NCBI GenBank assembly: GCA_025024175.1
Contig: QCXZ01000064.1
Span: forward strand, 9,920,001-9,984,000
Direction: 5' to 3'
DNA length: 64,000 nucleotides
DNA from: Rhyzopertha dominica
Taxonomy: Eukaryota; Arthropoda; Insecta; Coleoptera; Bostrichidae
The notes under the pieces were generated by a model that was not told where the DNA came from, searched no databases, and saw nothing but the letters and a program-made list of their open reading frames with translations. This document shows, piece by piece, positions 45,247 through 55,955 of the stretch (its first letter is position 1; each line of letters starts with the position of its first letter). Made by a program: the position numbers and the translations under genes.

Positions 45247-45637
45247 TACAGTGGCAGCCAAAAAAACCCGTACACCATTTTTTCCCTAGATTGGTTAAGG
45301 ATTATAAACTCTTCCGGGTTTGTCAATCTTATTGTGTCAGTTTTGAAAAGTTTGACTTTATACTTAGTGTACGCGCCAGGAAAGAAGGCATGCACAACTA
45401 TTGTCGCCAGACATTTAAATCATTGGTCGCAATTTCAGGCTAGCGCGGCGTATAAATTATTAACTCGGCTCACCCATGCGCTTCGCTCCATTCAAATTGT
45501 GGAGCATGTTACATTCGTAAGGTGCGACTTCTTTCCTGGCGTTCACTATATATTGTTATTTGACGTTTTCGCGAAGATGAAAAAAATAACCGTTACTTGA
45601 TCTTTATGGTGTATGGGATGTTTTTGCTGCCACTGCA
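45247..45637. mobile_element. Tc1-type MITE
   Basis: The left end TACAGTGGCAGCCAAAAAAA continues with CCCGTACACC, and the right end, inverted, reads TGCAGTGGCAGCAAAAACAT then CCCATACACC. The CAGTGGCAGC...TACACC terminal repeat is of the kind seen in insect Tc1 elements. 0.39 kb long, without transposase. The overlapping open frames across it are fortuitous. Confidence 0.75.
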
Positions 45638-46111
45638 CATCAAGGTGTATAGGTGTTACATCCTTGAATATACATACATAACAAAATAACCAAAGGTTAT
45701 ATACCTACTAGCCAATTTAATTTTTCGTTTTTACTTAGGTAGATATATCTTCCGATTCAGAGAAAACCTAGAAGAGTCCTCCAGATAAAACAATTTGTCT
45801 ACCAAACATAGTCATACGTAATTACAGACTTGCCGCTCAATACAGTGGCGTAAGAAAAAATAAAGTAAAACATTTGACTACCCTTTTCATTTGCTACCAA
45901 AGATTATTATACTTGACGATTGCTGGAAATCATAATGTTCTAGTGCTGTGTGGAATCTACATATTAAACTTGTTAGGTCGCAGTACACCATACACAGTAT
46001 GAAGATTTGTTTTACTTAGAAAATATTTACTTAGAAAATATAAATAATAAATAAATAAATGAACTTTAGGTACATATAATGTCAAGTCATATTCTAAATA
46101 TGCAAATATGC
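45638..46111. other. Unassigned AT-rich DNA
   Basis: Nothing recognised. Confidence 0.45.
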
Positions 46112-46320
46112 CTAAGGACAGCAAGAATTTTTAATAAAACCGCTTTGTGAGTCTGATGGTGTTTTGGTCCATATAGGTTCAATAAAGTCAACTACATTGG
46201 GTGGCATGATCATTGCTACAATACAGCCAACCTCATTCTTAATTTTTATTTCTGGTGGATGGGTGGGTGTAGTACCCAATAGTAAAAGAGCTTCTAGTGG
46301 TAAACTCATCAAGAACTGTC
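46112..46320 (-). pseudogene. Possible pogo/Tigger-type transposase fragment
   Basis: The minus-strand frame contains KNEVGCIVAMIMPPNVVDFI then EPIWTKTPSD. This resembles the third-Asp region of pogo-type transposases (FxPPNxTxLIQPMDQ), with the Asp-containing MDQ changed. The similarity is short and could be chance. Confidence 0.35.
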
Positions 46321-46859
46321 TTAAAAATAAAATAAAGTTTCGGAAATGGCAAAAAAAGAAAAATAAAAGATAATAAAAATACCGAAAATTACTGAGACAA
46401 TCCAGTCAGTCGGTTCCTCGTAGCTATTGGCTTCAAAAGGTTCCACAATTCCGGACCGTATGGATTATTTTTTTCCTGGTATTCTAATAAATCTATATTT
46501 CCATGTCAAGTTTTAAATATGTGTAGCCAGGCATTACAATAACTTTCTGTAAACTGCTTTGCTTTTTACTTTTAACACAATAAATACCACTAATATGAGG
46601 AAGTTTATTCCTTTGTTTTACAAACCATATCGAAATGAGCAATTTTTACTTTTGGAGCGCCTGCATTCTTCATGGTTATTGTCGGACACATTAAGGGTGT
46701 TGTATATATCTGAAAGAATATCTATTTTTTTGTTTTAATTTGTATACTGTGTGTTTTGCTGCACCAAACTTAATACGCCAGATTAGTATTCGTGGCACCT
46801 GTTATAGTAGATTGAAGTAATTAAATTGAATATTTTGGACTTTTTTTTAACAAAATGCA
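46321..46859. other. Unassigned AT-rich DNA
   Basis: Nothing recognised. Confidence 0.45.
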
Positions 46860-47757
46860 GTTTTAACAGCTACAATACAAAAAGCGCTGCAAATTGAATC
46901 AATACTTCCACATCCAATTGTCAAAATGACATTTACGTTTTTATTTCTTATACTATACGATTAGTAATCAGATTTTGAGCGTTTTGTCTCTACATATTTC
47001 TAAGACAAAGTCCTCGTAATAGCAAAAATATATAAATTTTAAAATCGTTTTTTTCCAAAGAACTCGAAAATTCTTAACTTAACAAAAAAATTACAAGAGT
47101 GCTTTCTGATCAGAGATTTGATTTTCTATGTAGTACCAAAATTTTAAAAAATCGTACGAGTAGGGACCAAAATAGGTTTTTTGGAAATATTTTGAAAATG
47201 TCAAAATTTTGAATAAATTTTCTAAGACTTTTTTTGTGAGAGAATTTATTTCCTATCTGATGGCATTTTCATTTTTTGAATATATATTCGGAGATATTTA
47301 GGAAAAACCGTTTTCTTTAAGTGACGCTTTTTTGCTAATATCTTCTAAACAGTTTGCTGCACCGAAAATTTATAAAAGCGAATAATACTCGCAGTTATAC
47401 TACTAATCACATACTAAAACCAAAAAAGGGTAAAAAAATAAAAATTTGCAAAAATGGTAGTTACCCCCCAATTTTGCCCCCTTCCCGATACCCTACTTAC
47501 TTCACAAACAATAGGTCGCTTTGGGTAGTTGAGATTTACACGTTTGTCAAATTTCAAGTTCATATATTAAGTCTTTCGAAAGTTATCGTGTCCACAAACA
47601 AAACCACAGACACACAGACAAGAAATTTCTTTTTGCTCAAATTTTGCGTTTTCGACCATTTTAAAGCGAATGAGCAAATAAAATTTTTGAAAATTTTTTT
47701 CGCGATACAATACTTCCCGTCCGTTGGATGTGGAAGTAATTTGTCTTCACTATAGCC
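46860..47757. mobile_element. Possible element with 15-bp inverted repeat ends
   Basis: TACTTCCACATCCAA (46903-46917) recurs inverted as TTGGATGTGGAAGTA (47725-47739). Between them lies A/T-rich DNA with AAAATTTT-rich words and a sequence mentioning CACAGACACACAGACA. No transposase or target duplication was found, so the borders are tentative. Confidence 0.3.
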
Positions 47758-48339
47758 CGAAATTAAAAAAATATATATTTAAAAAGATGTTACACCTACA
47801 GTAAGACACTCAAAATACTTAAAAATTTTTTTCCACTGTACTGGTAATTAAAATTTCGACTATAAAATTTCCACTGAATTGGTTAGTTATCTACTTTTAG
47901 GCGTCTTTTTAGCATGACCGTATTTTGTCGACATACCTTTCTAGAAAATGGTTTATTCACGCGGTAGGAAGGGTGTTTGGCGAACGGTACTCTTATAAAA
48001 ATATGGACTATAGGTATATTCTTGATCTCCGGAAAATCCAAGGCATTAGATTTGTATCTGTATTAAATAAAAATGTCAGTTAATAGGCTCCTTGCGTATT
48101 ACTTCTGTAGCCATTGAAATTTCTTATTCATCTGTACGGGAAGTTACAAAGCTGTAGAATTCCATTCCTATAAGATAATAATTCTTTAGAAACTCAGGGA
48201 AGATGGTTTCATCAAAAGACTTCAAATCTTTAAAATTATGACAAAAAAGTCCAAATCTAAAGAATATTTATTCTAACCATAAATGCATTTTTTAATATCA
48301 TCATAGTCGTACCTAACCCCCTTAGAAACGGAATGTATG
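47758..48339. other. Unassigned AT-rich DNA
   Basis: Probably includes the unrecognisable 5' part of the transposase relic that follows. Confidence 0.35.
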
Positions 48340-48790
48340 AACTGGAACAGTTCGCGACGCCACTGCTGGTTCATTTTTCATTGACAAGACCTTAAATGGT
48401 AGAATATTTTTAAAATCTAAGGAAATGTTGGAAGAATGACAATTATTTTACCAACATGATGGGGCCCCACTGTATTACGGAGTTAATGAGTGAAATTGCT
48501 TTAACCATAGATTTTGTGTTGGATTATAATAAGAGTGGAAAATTGAATGCCCGCCACGATCACCTGATTTGATCGCTTTTGTATTTTTTCTCTGCATTTT
48601 GATTTTAATCTAACTGTCTTACACGGTCCGCTTCTCTAAACCTATGTATCAAATAGGCATAAGGAGTTAACAGAAATAGCTGTTTTTAGGAAGTATAGAA
48701 AATAACCACAAATCATCGACGCGAAAGTTAAATGTATCTATTGAATTACCATGAAGAAATGTTGGGCGGACTTTAAAGAAACATCTATTC
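48340..48790 (+). pseudogene. IS630/mariner-like transposase relic
   Basis: Reads FIDKTLNGRIFLKSKEMLEE, then FYQHDGAPLYYGVNE (second Asp block) and, after a gap, ECPPRSPDLIAFVFFL, where the expected catalytic Asp of the PLDFFL block is changed. Stops interrupt the frame. Separate from the relic that begins at about 48840. Confidence 0.75.
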
Positions 48791-48839
48791 AGGTCATTTA
48801 GGATAAAAAAAGTTCATCACCTTGAGAGCTGAAAATTTT

Positions 48840-48962
48840 GAATGCCGCCTGGTTTCTGGAGAATTGTAATCAAATACGAGATTTTACATTAAACTGCATT
48901 TGGACAGACGAAGCATATGTAAGCAGCGCCGATATTTTTAAACGCTGTAATTGGGTATTATC
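48840..48962 (+). pseudogene. IS630-type transposase, left piece split by an insertion
   Basis: Reads FTLNCIWTDEAYVSSADIFK then RCN. WTDEA is the first catalytic Asp block and the GIFNRHN-type block follows. The frame stops making sense at AATTGGGTATT near 48950. Its continuation (FWSKE) appears at 50278. Confidence 0.55.
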
Positions 48963-49088
48963 ACTTTTTTTTTGAAAATTACGTAATATGAATCTTGAAG
49001 TGCATATATATCGTACGCCATGTTAAAAAAAACAAAAAAATATTTTTAAGCAGAGAATTTCAGGCATAAAATTCGAATCTTAGGAGTC

Positions 49089-50094
49089 ACCGCCAAAACG
49101 CTTCTATATCCAAGGTTATTCAACTCGTGACGTCAGGTGTCATGTAAACATTACCGAGGAGCGTGCTGTTTAATGGTGTAGTATCAGTCTTGTATTGGAA
49201 AAGCTTTTGTGTGGCATTTATTGAAAGGAAGGTGTAAGAGATCGCACCAAAAAGTAATTTGTGTAGTTTTACAAGCATCTATTACGTATGGAAAACAAAA
49301 CAAGTGTTGTTTTGTACATGGTTATAAAAGTACTTCAGTCAGTACAGCTAACAAAATTTTTGTAACCGTTCTTCGAGATTATCAACGTATGAAAAAGTTG
49401 TTTAAGGGCCCTAGACATGATATGCCGAAATCGCAAAGTTTGTTTTTCTGTTGTGAAGATCATCTTGATTCTTACTATAAGTTTTATTATTCTTTTTAGG
49501 GTTATAAGTGTTTACCATTCTGTTTTCATTTTGTTATAGCTTGAAGAGGATATGAAAAATTATATGCGTTTTAAGTTGATAGAGGGAAATGTTATAATAA
49601 AGAACGACGTTGTTCATATATTCGACACTTAGCTAGACCGGAAACCAGCCGCAAGAGCCCCGAAAATAAATGAAAATATACTAATTCTGACCTTTAAAAT
49701 AAATGTCAAGTTTAGAGTACATTTTTGATTCTTACGTTTTTATGTTTACAAATAGTATGTTTCCAACAACCCACTGTTATCAAATTATCAATGCTAAGTT
49801 TATTTGATAAAAAATTCACTTATGCTGGTGCTTTTCTTTTACGTTCCTCATCTCCGCCGCGTTGAACCGCTCATCGTTGTACTCAAATTCCATAACAACA
49901 TGCTTTCAGAAGTCATAACTCATAAGTATTTTTTCTTGGCGTATTTTAATTCGCTTGTCACAAAATGAACGCAAACAACAAACTGATAAATTTACAGGCT
50001 GAGGCTGACGCGTGACGCGCTGACCTCAGATGTAAACAAGCAGCCATTTACAAGACACCTGACGTCACGGCCAATATGTTCGCGTTTTGGCGGT
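49089..50094 (+). mobile_element. P-like element remnant with THAP exon
   Basis: The outer inverted repeat ACCGCCAAAACGC (49089 onward) recurs inverted at 50082-50094. Just inside, GTGACGTCAGGTGTC recurs inverted as GACACCTGACGTCAC (50055-50067). The 1-kb body carries a THAP-domain exon, the DNA-binding module of P-element transposases, but no catalytic domain. This suggests a non-autonomous member of a P-like family. No target duplication was found. Confidence 0.65.
49209..49590 (+). pseudogene. THAP zinc-finger domain fragment
   Basis: The frame reads NKCCFVHGYKSTSVSTANKI, then FCCEDHLD: the C2CH skeleton of a THAP domain (first Cys near the start, CEDH at the end). After a ~50-bp interruption that ends in a TATAG acceptor-like site comes LEEDMKNYMRFKLIEGNVII and HIFDT, the usual sequence downstream of the CEDHFD block. 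The intervening DNA may be an intron, though the phase does not join cleanly. The protein would be truncated after the THAP part. Confidence 0.7.
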
Positions 50095-50257
50095 CTCTTT
50101 AAATATTCACATTTTTAATATTAATAATACACCTTACGATCCACTTTTTCGAATTTATAAGCTGTCACAGCTGTTTTGTGGATTAGATGCTACCTATTAA
50201 TATGCAATTTAATAAAATATAAATACATGACAAATACCCAATTCTTATACTTGGGCA

Positions 50258-50715
50258 AAATAAAACACTTATGAAGTTTTGGAGCAAAGAAATCAAGGTA
50301 GAGTTGGGTTTAGTGTGTGGACAAGAATTTTTAGAGGCAGAATTACACGTTTGTTGTCAGAGATACTGGAAACTTTTCAGCAACAAATAGAGGCACTTGA
50401 TAGTGAACTAACGCTAGGACCAAGTTTTTTTTAGCAAGATGGAGCAGCTCCTCACAAAGCTGCAAGTATTAATAATTTTTGACGGCTAAATTTAGTAATA
50501 ATCGGATAGCTAAGTAATGTCCTAACCAATGACCAGCTAGGTCTCCGGATTTAACACCCATGGATTTTTATTTATAGGGAAGATTGCAAGATCTTATTTT
50601 TTAGTGGCAAGAGTTAGAATGCCAGCTTTTTCAACCGTCGGTCCTTTAAAAATAATCAACTTGGCCAGTAGTATTTAGAAAAGATGAAGCTGGTCGAAAT
50701 TACGAATATTTGTAA
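50258..50715 (+). pseudogene. IS630-type transposase, right piece split by an insertion
   Basis: Reads KTLMKFWSKE, GFSVWTRIF, EALDSELTLGPSFF, a stop, QDGAAPHKAASINNF (second Asp), a degraded ARSPDLTPMDFYL (third Asp) and ends EAGRNYEYL, the counterpart of GGRHFEHLL. It continues the left piece at 48840-48962. Confidence 0.7.
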
Positions 50716-51058
50716 GGACATTTCTTGTTTAGTTTTATGTTGTCAGAATAAGTTTATTGTTGTTGCTTTGTTTTATTTTCCTTGTAGTTCGAATTGTTAT
50801 CTATTTTTAGGCTTTCATTGCAAATATAGTATGGTGTAATTTCTGATGTATGTTGCCTACGCTGTCCAAGAACCACTTATTCAAAATGCGCGCTTTAAAC
50901 TTGCAGGCAATGACATAAAATGCTTTATATTTCAATATATATAATTTAATAAGCGCAGTGGCTATATTTTTGGAATGGCGATTTGAAGCACTATTTAGTT
51001 TAGTTTGGTCCTATAACTTTGTGAGATGACCCCTATCCTAGTAATTAGAATAATTCAG
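50716..51058. other. Unassigned AT-rich DNA
   Basis: Nothing recognised. Confidence 0.4.
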
Positions 51059-51180
51059 AGATTAAAGTCGTAATTTAAAAAATAAAAATATTCGCGGGCT
51101 TTCTACGGCTTCGTACAATTCCGACTTTAATGTTGGAATTCTAACTTTAATCGCAGAATTCCTACTTCAATCTCAAAGCC
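51059..51180. repeat. Short 20-bp tandem repeat with one inverted copy
   Basis: Three 20-bp units at 51117-51136, 51137-51156 and 51157-51176 follow the pattern AATTC(C/T)NACTTTAATNNN. An inverted copy lies at 51059-51077. Confidence 0.6.
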
Positions 51181-53962
51181 GGAATTCAAAAAATACAAAT
51201 ATTCTTTGCCATTATACGCCTTCGTATGTTCACATTTACCTGTTTTTAGAAATTTAAAAATTGTTCTTGCATTTCAATAATTTAGCTGGGCTGTTTTCAA
51301 TGACACACCCCTCGATAAAATGTAGCGCACCATTTGAACAGAAATATCTCTTGGTTACAAATAAACAAACGACTGAGTACGGTTGTTATAATGGAATTAC
51401 GCTTGCGTTAGACACCCGCACCAGTATTATCTGCGTAGCTTCTAAGCCCATAAGCTTGCCTTCTTGATTACTTGTTTTAACATCCAGCGTCCACCGTCTG
51501 TTTGAATGGATGTGTGACACGACAAATTAAAACCGCGTGACAAGATCATCAGTGAGGCTCACAAGAAAGCGCCCGCTTCTTGTGATTATCTGTTATTGAC
51601 AGCCAAACTAATTTGACATCCACCAGCCTGACAAGGAATTATTTTTGATAGGATTACGAGATTGACAAACGGGATCAAGGAAGCTTAATTCTGTGCCCAG
51701 ACACATGTTGTTTTACGACGCAACGGTCCTTTTTAAATTGACTTGTTAAAAAATATTGATGGTATGGGCGGAATATTTGCATGCAAAAGAAGAAGTGAAA
51801 AACGTATGAGCATATAAACTTTTTCCTGTGGAATTGTTCCTTTTTACATAAATCGCCGAAGCTTGGTTTATAATTTTATCCTGAAATACTTTATTTTTAG
51901 ATATGATAACTTCTTCATTTTTATTTTGCGCGGATTTTAATTCATTCATACTAAATCCATACATTCGTTCCTTGTTTTCCTCATTTCATTTTTATAAGTA
52001 TATCCCTATATTCAGCGAAATGTATGGTTGTGTTAATATCGTATATAGTGTTGTAAAAATGTCATATTTATTTATAGCTATCCGATGGTAATGCCGAGAG
52101 TATAGTAGATTTCTACTTTTGTGGTTATGAGGTATACTCGTCGTGCCCCAAACTACTCATATAAGTATTGTCAAATTATTATTTTCTACAACATCCTTTA
52201 CAGCTAACATGAATGCGCAATGTATATAAGTCCGTTACTCTTTAGACGTATTTTTTTACATAGAGCTTTGTACCCAATTCAACTTTCATTCATTCAATCC
52301 GACTGTTATTTTTTATTTATTTTGGATTTTAAAATTAAAGACGTTAATTACTCATAAAATTACATTTCTGAGATTTGGACAATTTAGCACAGCAGAGTTT
52401 CAACCACTTTTTTTATTGCGTTACAAGTTCTACATCCAGAAGATGATTCTCCATTTTAAGGAATATTTTTGAACGATGGACTGCTTTTCATCACTAAAGA
52501 TTTTTTATTAAAGCATATAAATTAATTTACGATTAGTCAACATTAAATTGTGAAAATTTTATAGCCATACATAATAAAATATAAAAAAGGATCTTTAAAA
52601 GTCTGATAAAGTATAATCGTTACATAAAATAGGCAGATGTTTTTACTTAGTTTAAATAGTCAGTTCTAAAGACTATTATTCTTATTCAACATATCTTTCT
52701 TGGTTTAATACTTACTTTATCTCCATTTTGTTGTGGCTAGCAAGTGAGTATGTCTTTCATTGAAAAATGAATAAAATTGTCTCATTACATGATGTAGGGC
52801 AAGCCTAAAATTAAACTTTTTTGAGTTATTGCCTACTTCATTGTCCATAGTTACGGAACTATAAAAAATATTTCACTGGCTAACGGGATGAACGGAATAA
52901 TAAGCTACAACAGAAACAATTAAAATTTTCAAGACATGATATAATAATAGGTATATAAATTATACAATATCTTAAAAAAATAATTTTCATTTTAATCACT
53001 GGTTAACAATTACTTTCTAAATATTTGTCGTAGACTTATATGAAGTATTTGCAGTTTCTACTAGGAAGCCAGGAGCCCATATACAGGGTGTGTCGCCTAA
53101 AACGGTACGGACTGTAGTTCAGCGAAAAATAAGATTAAAAAATATATTTTAAGTAAAAGTTGTATCAAGTCAAACTATAAAATTATACTGCGTTATAGAA
53201 GGTATCCCATTTTGTCTGGACGTTACCAAGCTTTATTTATATACTTTTGCGTGTACGAGTTGCTTGTCAAAATTATGTGCTAATTTGTCAACAACATAAT
53301 ATGTAATCTATTTTGCATCGTTCCGATCACATTTATTTGAAGATTTATAAGACTTTAACGTTTGCAGGAAGACAGAAAGATATATATTTATGTATATTTA
53401 NTTCTATNTCTTAGAAACTTATTAAAATTATCTTTCTGTTGATGTAAGATTGTAATTGTGTGCCATTCACAGTTTACGATAAAATTCGAAAAAATTGAAG
53501 TGTACATGATCTTTTTGTAAATAGACCATCNGTTTTGCTTGTTTTTTTTTCCTGTAAAATGAATACGCCAGTTTGTACTGCTCAGGAAAAGCATTTTGAT
53601 AAACTCTTTGTTTACCATTTTTTATCACAGTCGATAAATAAATATCCGTTGTTTGTCTTGAAATAAAGCAAATCAAAAATGTACTATTTTTAGAAACCTA
53701 TTTCGAATCTACTGCGATATTTAAATTCTTATTAAAAAAATGTTTTAGTTAATCTAAAATTTTGATTTGGTTCATTTATGCCTATCTGGAAGTCAGAACC
53801 GCAGCTTTCTATTTTTTAAATTTTAGAGACATTTGGGCATTTTCCAGCACACTGCGAACATTAAAATTTAAAAAAAACTTCAAATGTGACTGAAACAGTC
53901 AAAATAGAACATATATGTTATTAAAAAGTGGCCTTTATCCTTGATTAGGAATTTAAATATGC
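51181..53962. other. Unassigned intron-like DNA
   Basis: 51480-51720 is GC-richer and lacks frames, so it could be a conserved regulatory block. TACAGGGTGTGTCGCC at 53082 looks like a mariner-type terminus without a partner. N bases lie at 53401-53531. No gene recognised. Confidence 0.35.
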
Positions 53963-55564
53963 TACAGGGTGTTTCATTTCAAAATATATAGGAAAAATTG
54001 GATATTCCTGTATAAACCAAAATGATTTTATAGCGTATAGAGAGTTGAATTTGGTGCAACTTATTTTATATAATATGTTTTTCAAATTTTTTAAAATTTA
54101 TTGATCATCTTGGGACAACGAAAACATTTTTAAGTATGATCCGTACTAAATTTACTCCATAAAACCGAAAAGCTGCGTATTTCAAAACATACGAATAGTT
54201 TGACGAAACTGCAACGAATGCAGCACAAATTTCAACGTTTGGTATTGTATCAGATCGAATGTCCAGAGTGCATTAACTCAAACTGAAATTTGCATTTGAT
54301 TAAAGAATTTACAAATATTATCATTCGCTTTTACATTCAAAATAAATGAATTGTATACAAGGTGGTCGCCGACGTATCCGAGATATCTCGTATGTCAATT
54401 CTTCTTTGAAACATCCAGGTTTGAGTCGCCGAGTCTTTACGTAAGATCCTAAAGAGTAAATAAAATAACAGTGTTGCTACTAGAGGGTTAAATAATTTAA
54501 TACTTAGAAACTGGATTGTTGTTAGGAAAAAATTATTCGTTAGTCATTGACTGTTGGATATTTTTTATTTTTTGCATGATTTGCGTTTAAATGATGCCTG
54601 CAATTTCTTCTTTTGAAGAATACGTACATAGTACAACGGCAGTGCCCACGCCTCACTTAAGGAATATCAAAGACTATAATATTTCCAAGCATCCGTCTTC
54701 GGGACAAGCAAATGATTAGTAAGGACCTCATAACTCGGAATAAAGCGTGAAAGAGAACTTTTGCGAAAAACAATGCTACAGAAGTGGTTCGGGTTGTTAA
54801 GAAGAATTTCTGGATTTATTAAACAAATTAGAACGACTGTTTAAGGCACTTTGGGAGAGAACGCGAACTGCATCCCTATTATTACAAAACGGCACAAGAA
54901 CTTCTTCCCATGGATCTTCTCCAAAAGGATTTGTCTTTCTGAATAGTGAAGCAATCTGAATATTCTTTCAAAAACGCTTTTCAGTGACGAAGCTCCATGT
55001 ATAAAAGATGCCATCAATAATTTCCACAACTAGCATATATGGTCAATCGAAAACCCTAATGCTGTTCAAGAAACCCGGTTGCTGAAAAAAAAACGTTTGG
55101 GCTGGAATGATTAATAATGAAGTTATAGGACCATTAAACAGCGAAATATATCATATTCTACTTGAAGAGATTCGTCTTCAAACCGGAAGGGCTGTGTTTT
55201 TTACATGATGGCGCTCTCACTAATTATGGAAGAGGTGTCTCTAATTATCTCAATGAATCGATCAATAGATCATGGTGGTCCCATTGCTTTTTCACCGCGA
55301 TCTCCTGATCTTAACCCACTAAATTTTTACACGTGCATGGGGACTTGTGAAGACACTTATATATTCAATAGGAGAGCCGAATAATATAAAGCAACTCATC
55401 CAAAACATTCATACAACGTTTTATGACATAATAACTATATGGCGAACTACAACCTATACATTGCAGTAGCAGAAGCATTCAGCTTCAAACCACGATATTA
55501 CGATATTATTAGCACAGAATTCATATACGAAGCATTTCGGATATCGCAGCGGCCACTCTGTATA
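53963..55564 (+). mobile_element. IS630/mariner-like element, decayed
   Basis: The left end TACAGGGTGTTTCATTTC fits this group's termini and the right end near 55564 reads CACTCTGTA. Between them lies a transposase relic in the expected orientation. Terminal similarity beyond the first bases is weak, so the right border is tentative. Confidence 0.5.
54840..55440 (+). pseudogene. IS630/mariner-like transposase (broken)
   Basis: Blocks: TLFSDEAPCIKDAINNFHN (first Asp), HIWSIENPNAVQE, LIMKL in place of the usual NNEVIGP, GLCFLHDGALTNYGRGVSNY (second Asp), LNESIN, RSPDLNPLNFY and SIGEPNNIKQLIQNIH. The third catalytic position is Asn rather than Asp (PLNFY for PLDFY). Frameshifts occur between blocks. 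Confidence 0.75.
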
Positions 55565-55759
55565 TATTCATTCATTGAGGGACAAGGCTTCAACATTTCT
55601 GAAATGGTTCCTTATGTGTGGCGTGCTTATCACACGATGACCATGTTGAGATATTAAAAGCATTACGTCAGGCTTACAAGAAAGGCCACAAATGAACATA
55701 GCACGTAAACCGGTTTTTGTATTTAAATGAGACGTATTCATGTCTCAACTGTCAATAGC

Positions 55760-55955
55760 CATATAATTATAACGAAAATTAATTGGTAAAATAGTAAAAC
55801 ATGTGTTCATTTAATAAAATAATTAATTAAAATGGCATTCCCCTAATTAACATCCAAGAACAGTTAACCGGGTTTATAAATTCATATAGGTGCTTTCATT
55901 TACAAAGGTTCCATGCTATAATTAATCTCAACTATTTTAAATTGTTAATTAACCT
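55760..55955. promoter_or_regulatory. Cluster of TAATTA homeodomain-type sites in the presumed intron
   Basis: In 200 bp there are AAAATTAATTGG, AATAATTAATTAAAA, CCTAATTAAC, ATAATTAATC and TTGTTAATTAAC, all containing TAATTA or close variants. If this is the first intron of an Rx-type gene, an autoregulatory enhancer is a reasonable inference; background AT richness is the alternative. Confidence 0.3.

Noticed and set aside
45132..45600. Two long plus-strand frames
   Set aside because: They span the terminal inverted repeats of a Tc1-type MITE, so the open frames are fortuitous.
47354..47755. 133-codon plus-strand frame
   Set aside because: Lys/Phe-rich translation of low-complexity AT sequence inside a possible non-coding element.
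55439..55657. 72-codon frame after the transposase relic
   Set aside because: It overlaps the expected right end of the transposon and matches no family; likely chance.
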